Origin: Streptomyces sp. NBC_00536
Lineage (GTDB): Bacteria; Actinomycetota; Actinomycetes; Streptomycetales; Streptomycetaceae
Reading direction: 5' to 3'
Assembly: GCF_036346295.1 (NCBI RefSeq)
Contig: NZ_CP107819.1
Span: forward strand, 4,340,001 to 4,404,000
Length of the DNA: 64,000 nt
This document shows positions 1 to 10,217 of this stretch, in pieces (within the stretch, counting starts at the first letter, position 1; each line of letters begins with the position of its first letter). A program made the translations under genes and the position numbers. The notes beneath the pieces were generated by a model. The model worked only from the letters and a program-made list of their open reading frames with translations, made no database searches and was not told the origin of the DNA.

Positions 1-193
1 CCGGCCGGTGGGCCCGGGCCATGGCGAGGGCCTCCGGACCCGTGGCCGCCTCGGCGACCACCAGGAGGTCGTCCTCCAGCCCCAGCAGCGCGGCCAGCGC
101 ACCCCGGATCAGGTGCTCGTCATCGGCGAGCAGCACCCGTACGGGACCACTCCCCGCGGTATCCCCAAAGCCCCCGGTCACGGTCCCGGTCAT
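1..193 (-). CDS. LuxR/NarL-type response regulator, partial (N-terminal part)
   Basis: The translation has the receiver-domain start VRVLLADDEHLIRGALAALL with the acidic pair DDE, so this is the first third of a response regulator. The gene runs off the left edge, so the phosphorylated Asp and the DNA-binding domain are not visible. The ATG at 193 overlaps the TGA of the upstream kinase gene as ATGA, which indicates translational coupling. The LuxR-type output domain is inferred from the partner kinase, which belongs to the HisKA_3 class that normally pairs with NarL/LuxR regulators. It is the last visible gene of an operon that begins with an ABC exporter. Confidence 0.85.
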   Translation of the reverse strand, partial: MTGTVTGGFGDTAGSGPVRVLLADDEHLIRGALAALLGLEDDLLVVAEAATGPEALAMARAHRP

Positions 194-1443
194 GTCCCCG
201 CCTCCTCGTCGTGCGCGGTCCCCGGCCGCTGCCCCGGAATCTCGGCCCGCAGCCGGAACACCCCCGCAGGCCCCCCGGCGGGGACGGTGCCCGCCTGCAG
301 CGAACCGCCCAGCGCCGCCAGCCGCTCCCGCAGCCCGGCGAGCCCCGAGCCGGGCGGCCCGGCCGGTTCCGGGGGCGCCCCGTCGTTCTCGACCACCAGG
401 ACCACCGCCCCCGCGTCCCCGCCCGCCAGCCGGATCACGCACCCGCGGGCATCCCCGTGCCGCAGCACGTTGGTGGTCGCCTCGCGGACCACCCAGCCCA
501 GCGCGGACTGCACGGCCGCCGGGAGCACGCGCTCGTCCAGGAGTTCCACCCGGCAGTCGATCCCGGCGGCGCTCAGCACCCCGCGCGCCCCCTCCAGCTC
601 GACCGCGAGATCGGCTTCCCGGTAACCCCGCACCACGTCCCGCACCTCCCGCTGCGACTCCCGCGCGATCCGCTGCACCTCGACCATCTGGTCCACCGCC
701 TCCGGGCGGCCGCGCCGCGCCAGCTGGACCGCAAGCTCGCTCTTGAGCGCGATCACCGCGAGGTTGCGGCCCATCACGTCGTGCAGATCGCGGCCGAAGC
801 GCAGCCGCTCCTCGGCGACCGCGAGCCGCGTCTGCAGCTCCCGGGCCCGGTCCAGCTCCCACACCGTGGCCAGCAGCCAGCTGGAGAACCCGTAGGTGAA
901 GGCGAGGAACAGGCCGCTGATCAGCACCCCGATCAGCAGTCCGAGCGCCTGCCGGCCGGAGTGGCCCAGCGCGAGCGCCGCCAGCGCCGTGCCGACCGCC
1001 GCGGCCGGGGGAACGGAGCGCATGTGACGTACGGACTTCAGCGCCATCGTCAGCGATCCGACGCCGAAGCACAGCGCCCCGATCACCACTGTCGTGGCGG
1101 CCTTCGGGTCGAGCGTCCCGGGGTCCGTCGCGAGGGCGAGGGGGACGAGGACGACGGCGCCGCTGACCGCGGCGGTCGCGAGGGCCAGGCGCACCGGGCG
1201 ACCGCGCCGCTCGACGACCCAGTCCAGCGCGCGCGAGGTGAGCAGCCCGCACAGCACGGCGTGCGCGCAGACCAGCAGGAGGACCAGCAGGCCGGCCGGT
1301 CCGGCGCGCTCGACGGAGACGTACGGCATCAGCCCGATCGACAGGATCTCGATGAGCACGAAGGAGTGGAACGAAACGCGGGTGTACAGCTCGACCTTGG
1401 CCGCGCTGCCGCGGTCCTTCCACCACCCGGTCAGCCTGGACAC
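190..1443 (-). CDS. Sensor histidine kinase, HisKA_3 class
   Basis: A membrane sensor kinase. Six or so hydrophobic segments fill the first 200 residues, followed by a short coiled linker. The H-box FGRDLHDVMGRNLAVI then carries the phosphoryl-accepting His at about residue 221, with an N-box around VREATTNVLRHG and a G-box GSGLAGLRERL. This architecture is that of the DesK/LiaS-like kinases that signal to NarL-type regulators. The frame is open from an ATG at 1521, but that would overlap the permease gene by 28 bases. A GTG at 1443 has a G-rich ribosome site just upstream and removes the overlap, so I prefer it. The kinase is coupled to the regulator downstream (ATGA) and probably senses the same stress that the upstream exporter relieves. 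The ligand is unknown. Confidence 0.85.
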   Translation of the reverse strand: MSRLTGWWKDRGSAAKVELYTRVSFHSFVLIEILSIGLMPYVSVERAGPAGLLVLLLVCAHAVLCGLLTSRALDWVVERRGRPVRLALATAAVSGAVVLVPLALATDPGTLDPKAATTVVIGALCFGVGSLTMALKSVRHMRSVPPAAAVGTALAALALGHSGRQALGLLIGVLISGLFLAFTYGFSSWLLATVWELDRARELQTRLAVAEERLRFGRDLHDVMGRNLAVIALKSELAVQLARRGRPEAVDQMVEVQRIARESQREVRDVVRGYREADLAVELEGARGVLSAAGIDCRVELLDERVLPAAVQSALGWVVREATTNVLRHGDARGCVIRLAGGDAGAVVLVVENDGAPPEPAGPPGSGLAGLRERLAALGGSLQAGTVPAGGPAGVFRLRAEIPGQRPGTAHDEEAGT

Positions 1444-1493
1444 AGCCCCGGTCCCCCCGATCCGTCGTTCCCGCACGCCCTGCCCGCACACCG

Positions 1494-2264
1494 CTACCGG
1501 CGCGGTTCCCAGCGGAACCACCGCTGGACAGCAAACACGGTGAGCGCGATCCAGGCCAGCGCGGTCACGGCCGGTACGAGCAGCTCCGCTTCCCCGCCGA
1601 GCCAGCCCGCCCGCACCAGGGCCATCACCCCGCTCAGCGGGAGCAGTTCGGCCGCTGCGGCGGCGCCGTCCGGCAGCGAGTCCGCCGGTACGAACAGCCC
1701 GGACCCGATCAGCGAGACCAGGAGCAGCGGCAGCGTGGTCAGGCCCGCGCTCTCCACATTGCGGGTGAACGCGCTGGTGAGGGCGGAGAGCCCGGCCAGC
1801 AGCACGATCCCGGCGAGGACGCCGAGGACGAGCACCGCCGGATCCCGCGGGGCGCGCACGTGCAGGACGGACGACCCGGCCACCGCCAGGACGGCGATCT
1901 GGGCCAGCGCCAGCACGGCGGCCGGCAGCGCGGTCCCGGCCAGGATCTCCAGGTCGCCCGCCTCACCGGTGCGCAGCCGCTTGAGGACGAGTTCCTCGCG
2001 CCGGGCGACGTAGGCGGAGACGAGGTTCATGTAGACGACGAGCAGCAGCACCATCCCGATGCCACCGGTCAGGGTGGCTTCGCCGATGGCCGCCGCGCCG
2101 TTCGCGCTGAGGACGGAGCGCAGGGAGAAGACCATCGCCACCGGCATCAGCAGCGCCACGGACAGCGCGGCCCGGTTGCGGACCAGCAGGGTGAGTTCGG
2201 ACCGGCCGAGGGCGACGAGCCGCCGGGGCCGCAGGTTCAGGGCGGATGTGTTCATGCTGCTCAT
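1494..2264 (-). CDS. ABC-2 type exporter permease
   Basis: A 256-residue integral membrane protein with about six hydrophobic helices. The first, at residues 33-50, follows a basic N-terminus (LRPRRLVALGRSELTLLVRN), which is typical of DrrB/ABC-2 permeases. The start is the ATG at 2264, which overlaps the stop of the ATPase gene as ATGA. The frame stays open for another 600 bases upstream, but that stretch is only the antisense-like shadow of the ATPase gene. With the ATPase it should form a two-component exporter for a drug, lipid or peptide. The substrate cannot be deduced. Confidence 0.88.
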   Translation of the reverse strand: MSSMNTSALNLRPRRLVALGRSELTLLVRNRAALSVALLMPVAMVFSLRSVLSANGAAAIGEATLTGGIGMVLLLVVYMNLVSAYVARREELVLKRLRTGEAGDLEILAGTALPAAVLALAQIAVLAVAGSSVLHVRAPRDPAVLVLGVLAGIVLLAGLSALTSAFTRNVESAGLTTLPLLLVSLIGSGLFVPADSLPDGAAAAAELLPLSGVMALVRAGWLGGEAELLVPAVTALAWIALTVFAVQRWFRWEPRR

Positions 2265-3205
2265 CGGGCTCCCGCTCCCACCGTCGCCCCGGCCGCGCGG
2301 CGGCTCCGGGCGATCTCCAGGAAGGCCTCCTCCAGGGAGGCGGACCGGGCGTCGAGCCCGCCCAGCTCCACCGCGGCCTCCTCCGCCCAGCGCAGCAGTT
2401 CGCCGAGCGCGGACTGGAGCCGTTCGGTACGGATCTCCACGTGCCGCCCCTCGGCGGCGGCCCGCAGCGACAGCGGCAGCCGGGCCGCCGCCACTCCCGC
2501 GGGCAGGGTGAACCGGATCCGGGCCGGCCGGGTCGCGGTCACCTCGGCCGGGGTCCCGGACAGGACGATTTCCCCCTCGTGCAGGATCGCCAGCCGGTCC
2601 GCCAGCTCCTCCGCCTCCTCCAGGTAGTGCGTGGTCAGCAGCACCGTGGTGCCCTCGTCGCGCAGCGCCCGGACCAGCGCCCAGGTGTCCCGGCGGCCTT
2701 CGGGGTCCATGCCGGTGGTCGGCTCGTCGAGGAAGAGCACCTCGGGCCGCCCGAGCAGGGCCAGCGCCAGATCGAGCCGCCGCCGCTCCCCGCCGGACAG
2801 CTGCTTGACCCGTACGTTCGCCCGCGCCGTCAGCCGGACCAGCTCCAGCACCTCCGCCCCCGGACGCGCGCCGCTGGTGACCCCGGACCACATCCGGACG
2901 GTCTCCGCGACGGACAGGTCGGAGGGGAACCCGCCCTCCTGGAGCATCACCCCGGTCCGCGGGCGGACGGCGGCCCGCTGCCGGAGGGGGTCGAGCCCGA
3001 AGACCCGGACCCGGCCTGCGCTCGGCGCGGCCAGCCCCTCCAGCAGCTCGACGGTGGAGGTCTTCCCGGCCCCGTTCGTCCCGAGGAGGGCGAAGATCTC
3101 GCCGCGGGCGACGGAGAAGGAGACCCCGCGCACGGCCTCGAACCCGCCCGAGTAGCCGCGGCGCAGCTCCTCGGCTTCGATCACTGTCCGCTCGGTGTCA
3201 GTCAT
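2261..3205 (-). CDS. ABC exporter ATPase, DrrA-like
   Basis: A 314-residue nucleotide-binding subunit. Walker A is GTNGAGKTS, the ABC signature is LSGGERRRLD, Walker B is VLFLDEPTTG, and the switch His lies in LTTHYLEEAEE. The C-terminal 90 residues form the extension typical of DrrA-type ATPases. It is the first gene of the ATPase-permease-kinase-regulator operon. This arrangement is common in actinobacteria for self-regulated efflux, where the kinase and regulator control the exporter. A 9-bp inverted repeat lies 55 bases upstream of the start and is the best candidate for the regulator's binding site. Confidence 0.93.
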   Translation of the reverse strand: MTDTERTVIEAEELRRGYSGGFEAVRGVSFSVARGEIFALLGTNGAGKTSTVELLEGLAAPSAGRVRVFGLDPLRQRAAVRPRTGVMLQEGGFPSDLSVAETVRMWSGVTSGARPGAEVLELVRLTARANVRVKQLSGGERRRLDLALALLGRPEVLFLDEPTTGMDPEGRRDTWALVRALRDEGTTVLLTTHYLEEAEELADRLAILHEGEIVLSGTPAEVTATRPARIRFTLPAGVAAARLPLSLRAAAEGRHVEIRTERLQSALGELLRWAEEAAVELGGLDARSASLEEAFLEIARSRRAAGATVGAGAR

Positions 3206-3259
3206 GACTCCAGCGTCGGGCCGCGTCCGGGAGCCGGTCAGTGCGCGCTGTCACCGGCA

Positions 3260-3279
3260 CCGATGACAAATGTCATCGG
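3260..3279. promoter_or_regulatory. Palindromic operator candidate upstream of the ABC/two-component operon
   Basis: The sequence CCGATGACAAATGTCATCGG has two perfect 9-base arms around a 2-base centre. It lies 55-74 bases upstream of the ATPase start, in the only promoter-bearing gap of the operon. NarL/LuxR-type regulators commonly bind such short-spaced inverted repeats. Autoregulation is my inference. Confidence 0.55.
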
Positions 3280-3317
3280 CGCCGGACAACAGTGCTGGAC
3301 AACAGCGCCGGACAACG

Positions 3318-3350
3318 CAGAAGGCCCCAGTCGATGACTGGGGCCTTCTG
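3318..3350 (-). terminator. Hairpin terminator downstream of tRNA-Gly(GCC)
   Basis: Arms CAGAAGGCCCCA and TGGGGCCTTCTG form a 12-bp perfect stem just past the 3' end of the tRNA. There is no T-run, which is usual for Streptomyces terminators. Confidence 0.75.
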
Positions 3351-3369
3351 ATGAAACTCTTGGAACAAG

Positions 3370-3442
<73 letters not shown>

Positions 3443-3535
3443 AAACTCGCGATGATCGCTTCCCCGGAGGGAGCCATCAAGCGGTTGCGAGCATCACTCT
3501 ACCCGATCCACCACAGTGGTCGGTAAAGCGTGCAG

Positions 3536-3607
3536 AGCGGGTGACAGGAATTGCACACTGCGCCTTCCTCCTGGAAGGAGGATGTTCTGCTACTGAACTA
3601 CACCCGC
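3536..3607 (-). tRNA. tRNA-Gly(TCC)
   Basis: A complete 72-base cloverleaf with acceptor GCGGGTG/CACCCGC and anticodon loop CTTCCAG, giving TCC. It lies in tandem with tRNA-Gly(GCC) 93 bases away, so the two genes may share a transcript. CCA is not encoded. Confidence 0.95.
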
Positions 3608-3695
3608 ACGACCTTCGGGGCTTTGACCTGCGGTCTGGCCCCTCGGCGTGATCCACACACTAGCCGATCCCTGGGGGTGGATGGCAAATCGGGGG

Positions 3696-4013
3696 TCAGT
3701 GGGCGGCGTTGTAGGCCTCGTAGACCTTCTTGGGGATGCGGCCGCGGGGCGGCACGTCGAGCTGGTTGGAGCGGGCCCAGGCGCGGACGACCGCCGGGTC
3801 GGGTGCGATCGCCGTGTGCTTGAAGGTCTTGCCGGAGCGGGACTGCCGGCGGCCGGCCGCCACGAAGGGAGCCAGGCCCTTGCGGAGCTTCTTTGCGTTG
3901 GCGACATTGAGGTCGATCTCGTACGACTTACCGTCCAGAGCGAAGACGACCGTTTCCGCCGCTTCTCCGCCGTCGATGTCGTCGGAGATCGTGACTACTA
4001 CGCGCTGCGCCAC
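3696..4013 (-). CDS. lsr2: Lsr2-family nucleoid-associated protein
   Basis: A 105-residue protein. The N-terminal half (MAQRVVVTISDDIDGGEAAE, then a DGKSYEIDL strand pair) is the Lsr2 dimerisation domain. The C-terminal half contains the DNA-contacting RGRIPKKVYEAY region, whose RGR loop is the AT-hook-like motif that inserts in AT-rich minor grooves. Lsr2 proteins silence AT-rich, often foreign, DNA. Streptomyces usually carry two paralogues. The position next to purS matches the second, Lsr2-like copy as I remember it, so the symbol is by family. The start is a GTG preceded by AAGGGA. It is transcribed divergently from purS. Confidence 0.9.
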   Translation of the reverse strand: MAQRVVVTISDDIDGGEAAETVVFALDGKSYEIDLNVANAKKLRKGLAPFVAAGRRQSRSGKTFKHTAIAPDPAVVRAWARSNQLDVPPRGRIPKKVYEAYNAAH

Positions 4014-4339
4014 GGATATCGGTCCCTTCGTGCGGCACCGGCGCCGGGTGACGTGCGGTGATGCCGACTGTGTGGATGCTTCGGAGCATTGCTACTTTCC
4101 CCCGTTTTTCCGGGGGATTCCTTTGTACCGCGATTCACGTTGTATAGCGAAGCCCAGTTAATTCTCTCCGCGTGTCCCGCCGCAATGCCGGGTGCGGGTT
4201 TTTCCGGTGGATTTTGCGAAGCGTTGGTGAAACCGAAACCGCCCCGCGAGGTCCGCCGCCCGAAATCTACCCGCGTAGAAATTTTGGCCGGGTACGCTGA
4301 TGGAACCGCCTTCGCACCAAACCACACACGGGAGTGCCA
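4014..4339. promoter_or_regulatory. Divergent lsr2-purS intergenic region, unusually AT-rich
   Basis: This 326-base spacer is visibly lower in GC than the flanking genes, with runs such as CCGTTTTTCC and GAAATTTTGG. It contains a short hairpin (CCCCCG/CGGGGG, about 4099-4116). It must hold the promoters for both lsr2 and purSQL. The AT-rich stretches are the kind of sequence Lsr2 itself binds, so autoregulation is plausible. I recognise no purine riboswitch. Confidence 0.5.
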
Positions 4340-4585
4340 GTGGCACGCGTCGTAGTCGACGTCATGCTCAAGCCGGAGATCCTCGACCCCCAGGGCCAGG
4401 CGGTGCAGCGTGCACTGCCGCGGCTGGGCTTCGAGGGGATCGCCGACGTCCGCCAGGGGAAGCGCTTCGAACTGGAGGTGGAGGGACCGGTCGACCAGGC
4501 CGCCCTCGACCGCATCCACAAGATGGCCGAAACGTTCCTCGCCAACACCGTCATCGAAGACTTCACCGTGAAGGTCGAGGCCTGA
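4340..4585 (+). CDS. purS: Phosphoribosylformylglycinamidine synthase subunit PurS
   Basis: The small bridging subunit (81 residues) of the three-part FGAM synthase PurSQL, step four of de novo purine synthesis in the cytoplasm. The typical start [18 protein letters not shown] and the motif [14 protein letters not shown] are clear. I take the GTG at 4340, which has GGGAG seven bases upstream. A GTG six bases earlier is also in frame but poorly spaced. Two bases separate its stop from the purQ start, so the three genes form one tight operon. Confidence 0.95.
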   Translation: MARVVVDVMLKPEILDPQGQAVQRALPRLGFEGIADVRQGKRFELEVEGPVDQAALDRIHKMAETFLANTVIEDFTVKVEA

Positions 4586-4587
4586 CG

Positions 4588-5264
4588 GTGACCACTCGCA
4601 TCGGAGTCGTCACGTTCCCAGGAACGCTCGACGACCGTGACTCGCTGCGCGCCATCCGCCTCGCGGGGGCCGAGCCGGTCTCGCTGTGGCACCGCGACAA
4701 GGACCTGCACCAGGTCGACGCGGTCGTCCTCGCGGGCGGGTTCAGCTACGGCGACTACCTGCGCGCCGGAGCCATCTCCCGGTTCTCGCCGGTGATGGAG
4801 ACCATCATCGAGCAGGCCAAGGCCGGCATGCCCGTCCTCGGCATCTGCAACGGCTTCCAGGTCCTCACCGAGGCCCACCTGCTGCCGGGCGCGATGCTGC
4901 GCAACAACCACCTGCACTTCATCTGCCGCGACCAGAAGCTGCGCGTGGAGAACGCGGAGACCGCGTGGACCGGCGACTACACCGCCGGCCAGGAGATCTC
5001 CGTACCGCTCAAGAACATGGACGGCCGGTACGTCGCCGACGAGCACGTGCTCGACGAGCTGGAGGCCGAAGGCCGCGTGGCCTTCCGCTACCTCGACGTG
5101 AACCCGAACGGGTCGCTGCGCGACATCGCCGGCATCACGAACGCGGCGGGCAACGTCGTCGGTCTCATGCCGCACCCCGAGCACGCGGTCGAGCCGCTGA
5201 TCGGGACGGGCCGCACCGACGGTCTCCCGTTCTTCACCTCGGTCCTGAAGAAGCTGGTCAGCGC

Positions 5265-5268
<4 letters not shown>
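4588..5268 (+). CDS. purQ: FGAM synthase glutaminase subunit PurQ
   Basis: The class I glutamine amidotransferase (226 residues) that supplies ammonia to PurL. The nucleophile Cys87 is in [11 protein letters not shown], and His196/Glu198 in MPHPEHAV complete the triad. The oxyanion-loop region is [13 protein letters not shown]. The start is a GTG two bases after the purS stop. Its TGA overlaps the purL ATG as ATGA. Length and motifs are normal, with no sign of damage. Confidence 0.97.
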
Positions 5269-7514
<2,246 letters not shown>

Positions 7515-7539
7515 CCGTCCCGCTCGCAGAGCGCTGTAC

Positions 7540-7570
7540 GGGGCCCCGTCCACGGTGTGGGCGGGGCCCC
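7540..7570 (+). terminator. Terminator of purSQL
   Basis: A 14-bp stem (one G-U pair) of GGGGCCCCGTCCAC with GTGGGCGGGGCCCC around a 3-base loop, 25 bases after the purL stop. Confidence 0.75.
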
Positions 7571-7599
7571 TGTGTACCCGCCCGCAGTAGGGTCGCCGC

Positions 7600-8400
7600 A
7601 TGCCGCCCGCCAAGAAGAAGCCGCGTACCTACGACCACGCCCGGACCCGGGCCGCCGTCCTCGCGCAGTTCGGGCACGTGCGGGACGCCGTGCGCGACCT
7701 CGACGCCGACCAGCTGGCCCGGCCCAGCGGGGTCGGGGAGTGGACCGTGGCCGAACTGGCCGCGCACATCGCGTGGATCGCGGACTCGCTGGCGGCGGGT
7801 CTCGCGAAGCCGCCCGCCGCCGTCGCCGAACTGGCCGTCGCCGAGTGGCCCTTCGCCACCGCCTCGCTCGCCGGGAAGATCACCGAGGCGGCCCGGGAGA
7901 CGCTGGAGACCCTGGAGGGCGCCCCGCTCCCCGAGCTGTACGACCGGGCGGCGCTCCGGCTGGCCGAGGCGCTGGAGACGCACCCCGGCGGGTGGGTGCT
8001 GGACCTGTGGATCGGGGCCATGACCCTGGCCGACTTCCTGGTCACCCGCACCGTCGAGCTGGTCGTGCACACCGATGACCTCAGCCGCGCCACCGGACGG
8101 GACATCCCGCTCGACCGGCAGGCCCTGGCGGCCTGCACCCGGCTGCTCGCCGACGCCCTCGCGGTCAAGGCACCGGGCGGCGCGGTGGAGTTCCGGGTCC
8201 CGCCCTTCGCCGTGGTCCAGTGCGTCGAGGGGCCCCGGCACACCCGGGGCACCCCGCCGAACGTGGTGGAGACCGACCCGCTGACCTGGCTCCGGCTGGC
8301 CACCGGCCGCGTGACCTGGGCCGAGGCGCTGGCCGCCGCCCAGGTCCGGGCCAGCGGCGAACGCGCCGACCTCTCGGCGCTGCTCCCCCTGATGAGCTGA
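7600..8400 (+). CDS. Maleylpyruvate isomerase / mycothiol-dependent enzyme family protein
   Basis: A 266-residue DinB-fold protein. The N-terminal helix bundle shows the family pattern WTVAELAAHIAWIADSLAAG, with a metal-ligand His, and later TRTVELVVHTDDLSRATG with further His/Asp ligands. A smaller C-terminal SCP2-like part follows from about residue 180. The family name refers to the mycothiol-dependent maleylpyruvate isomerase, but most members have unknown substrates and no aromatic-degradation genes lie nearby. Use of mycothiol is inferred from the family. It starts 85 bases after purL, beyond the terminator, so it is probably a separate unit. Confidence 0.8.
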   Translation: MPPAKKKPRTYDHARTRAAVLAQFGHVRDAVRDLDADQLARPSGVGEWTVAELAAHIAWIADSLAAGLAKPPAAVAELAVAEWPFATASLAGKITEAARETLETLEGAPLPELYDRAALRLAEALETHPGGWVLDLWIGAMTLADFLVTRTVELVVHTDDLSRATGRDIPLDRQALAACTRLLADALAVKAPGGAVEFRVPPFAVVQCVEGPRHTRGTPPNVVETDPLTWLRLATGRVTWAEALAAAQVRASGERADLSALLPLMS

Positions 8401-8422
8401 GGCCGGTTCCGTCGGCCCGCGG

Positions 8423-9853
8423 TCAGCCCGGGTACGGGAGCAGGCCCGCGTCCGTCTTCTCCCAGGCCGCCCGCAGTTCGGCGAGGCGGGCCGGTTCCAG
8501 AGCCGCCTTGTCGGCCTGTTCGCGGAGGTCCGCGGTCAGGTGGAAGAGCTGGTCCCGGCCGGTCTTGCCGCGGTAGTACTTCCAGTCGCCGCGGCGCAGC
8601 GCCCGCTCGCCGCGCACCCGCCAGAACAGGTCGTGCTCCGGGGCCTTCTCGCCGCGCAGCAGATAGCCGGCCAGGCTCTTGCCGTCGAGCGGGAAGGCCC
8701 GGTCGGGGCGGGCCCCGGCCAGTTCCAGCAGGGTCGCCGTCCAGTCCGGGGTGACCACCGGGACGTGGCTGACCTGGCCGCCGTCGATCCGGGCGGGCCA
8801 GCGCACGATGGTGGGCACGCGGATCCCGCCCTCCAGGAGGGCGGCCTTGTTGCCGCTCAGCGGCCAGTTGTAGGAGAACCGCTCGCCGCCGTTGTCGCTG
8901 GCGAAGAAGACCAGGGTGTCCTCCTCCTGCCCGGACCGCTTGAGCGCGGCGAGTACCTCGCCCACCGAGCGGTCGAGGTCCTCGACCATCTGCTTGTACT
9001 TCTCGACCGAGCCGCCGTCCTGGTGCCACAGCGCGCGCCCGTCACCGGCCTTGATCCGGCGGACGATCTCCTTGCTCTCCTCGGTGTCGCCGTCGGCGAT
9101 CCAAGGCCAGTGCGGGGTGGTGAAGTTCAGGTTGAGCAGCCAGGGCCGGTCGTGGCGGCGGCCGACGTACTCGCTCGCCCGCTCGGTCAGGATCCGGGTG
9201 TAGTAGCGCAGGTCCTTGTACTCGGCGTCGCCCTCGTAGAGGTCGTACTCGCCGCCCAGGCCCAGCTTGGAGTAGTACTCCAGGGCCCCGCCGAAGTTGC
9301 CGAAGAACTCGTCCCAGCCGGACTTCGTCGGGCTGTAGTCGGGGAGGTAGCCGCAGTGCCACTTGCCGATCAGCGCGGTGGCGTAACCGGAGGCGCGCAG
9401 CAGCGAGGCCAGCGTGGGGTGGGTGGGGTCCAGGCCCACGGAGGTGTCGGCGATCGGCTCGGCCAGTCCGCCCTTGGTGCGGCCCGGGTAGCGGCCGGTG
9501 TAGAGGCTGAACCGGGTCGGCGAGCAGGTCGCGGATCCGGAGTAGGCGTCGGTGAACCGGACGCCCTGGCGGGCCAGTCGGTCCAGGTTCGGGGTCTTGA
9601 TGTGCGGGGAGCCGTACGAGGACAGGTCGGCCCAGCCCAGGTCGTCACCCAGGATGAACAGGATGTTCGGGCGGCGCCCGGAGCGGCCGCGCGCGGCCTC
9701 GAACTCCCGTTCCCGGGGCTGCGCGTACTGCGCTTCAGCAGGGGCGGACGCGGCGGCCGGGGCGGCGGCGAGTCCGACGGCCGCGGTGGCGGCGGTGGCG
9801 CCGACCGCGCCGCCGAAGGCGCGCCGGGACAGCTCGGATCGGTTCGTGCTCAC
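8423..9853 (-). CDS. Secreted sulfatase (arylsulfatase family), Tat substrate
   Basis: A 476-residue type I sulfatase. The sulfatase signature CSPTRFSLYTG, near residue 108, supplies the Cys that formylglycine-generating enzyme oxidises to the catalytic residue. The N-terminal metal site NILFILGDDLGWAD and the later LNLNFTTPHWPW and FFASDNGGE blocks are complete. The N-terminus carries a Tat signal with twin arginines (ELSRRAFGGAVGATAA) and a hydrophobic Ala-rich stretch, so it should be exported folded. It starts at a GTG with GGAG nine bases upstream. The substrate is unknown. It is convergent with the gene before it, with only 22 bases between stops. Confidence 0.93.
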   Translation of the reverse strand: MSTNRSELSRRAFGGAVGATAATAAVGLAAAPAAASAPAEAQYAQPREREFEAARGRSGRRPNILFILGDDLGWADLSSYGSPHIKTPNLDRLARQGVRFTDAYSGSATCSPTRFSLYTGRYPGRTKGGLAEPIADTSVGLDPTHPTLASLLRASGYATALIGKWHCGYLPDYSPTKSGWDEFFGNFGGALEYYSKLGLGGEYDLYEGDAEYKDLRYYTRILTERASEYVGRRHDRPWLLNLNFTTPHWPWIADGDTEESKEIVRRIKAGDGRALWHQDGGSVEKYKQMVEDLDRSVGEVLAALKRSGQEEDTLVFFASDNGGERFSYNWPLSGNKAALLEGGIRVPTIVRWPARIDGGQVSHVPVVTPDWTATLLELAGARPDRAFPLDGKSLAGYLLRGEKAPEHDLFWRVRGERALRRGDWKYYRGKTGRDQLFHLTADLREQADKAALEPARLAELRAAWEKTDAGLLPYPG

Positions 9854-10217
9854 AGAGGAACTCCAGTCCAGGGCGGAGCCGCCGACGGAAGTCTCCGGCC
9901 GGCCCAGACAGAAAAGACCCAGAAAGGGTCAGAAAAGGGAAAAGAACCGCGAAATGTGAGTGGTTACGCGGAACAGCGACAGATAGCGCTCGCGACACGG
10001 ACCAGGTCTACGTGGCGGCGCTCGACAAGGGTGACGGAACGGTCACCGAGAGGCTGCATGGGGTGGAGCTTGTGCGAACCCACAGGCGCCTGTCAACCAG
10101 CGCATCCGGATTTCGAGACGGTCACCCTGTGTCCGGTTTACCGGACTGTCCGCACTGTGACATTTCCTGGCCTTCCCCAATTCGGACCAGTGGTCGATCT
10201 CGCCTACACTCGGAGCC
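9854..10217. promoter_or_regulatory. Divergent sulfatase-purF promoter region; leaderless purF promoter candidate
   Basis: This 364-base gap separates divergent genes. A -10-like TACACT at 10205-10210 lies only seven bases before the purF GTG. A TTCGGA sits 18 bases further upstream as a weak -35. Transcription would then start at or beside the GTG, giving a leaderless mRNA. This agrees with the absence of a usable ribosome site, since the only GGAG ends two bases before the GTG. I see no recognisable riboswitch in the rest. Confidence 0.45.
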
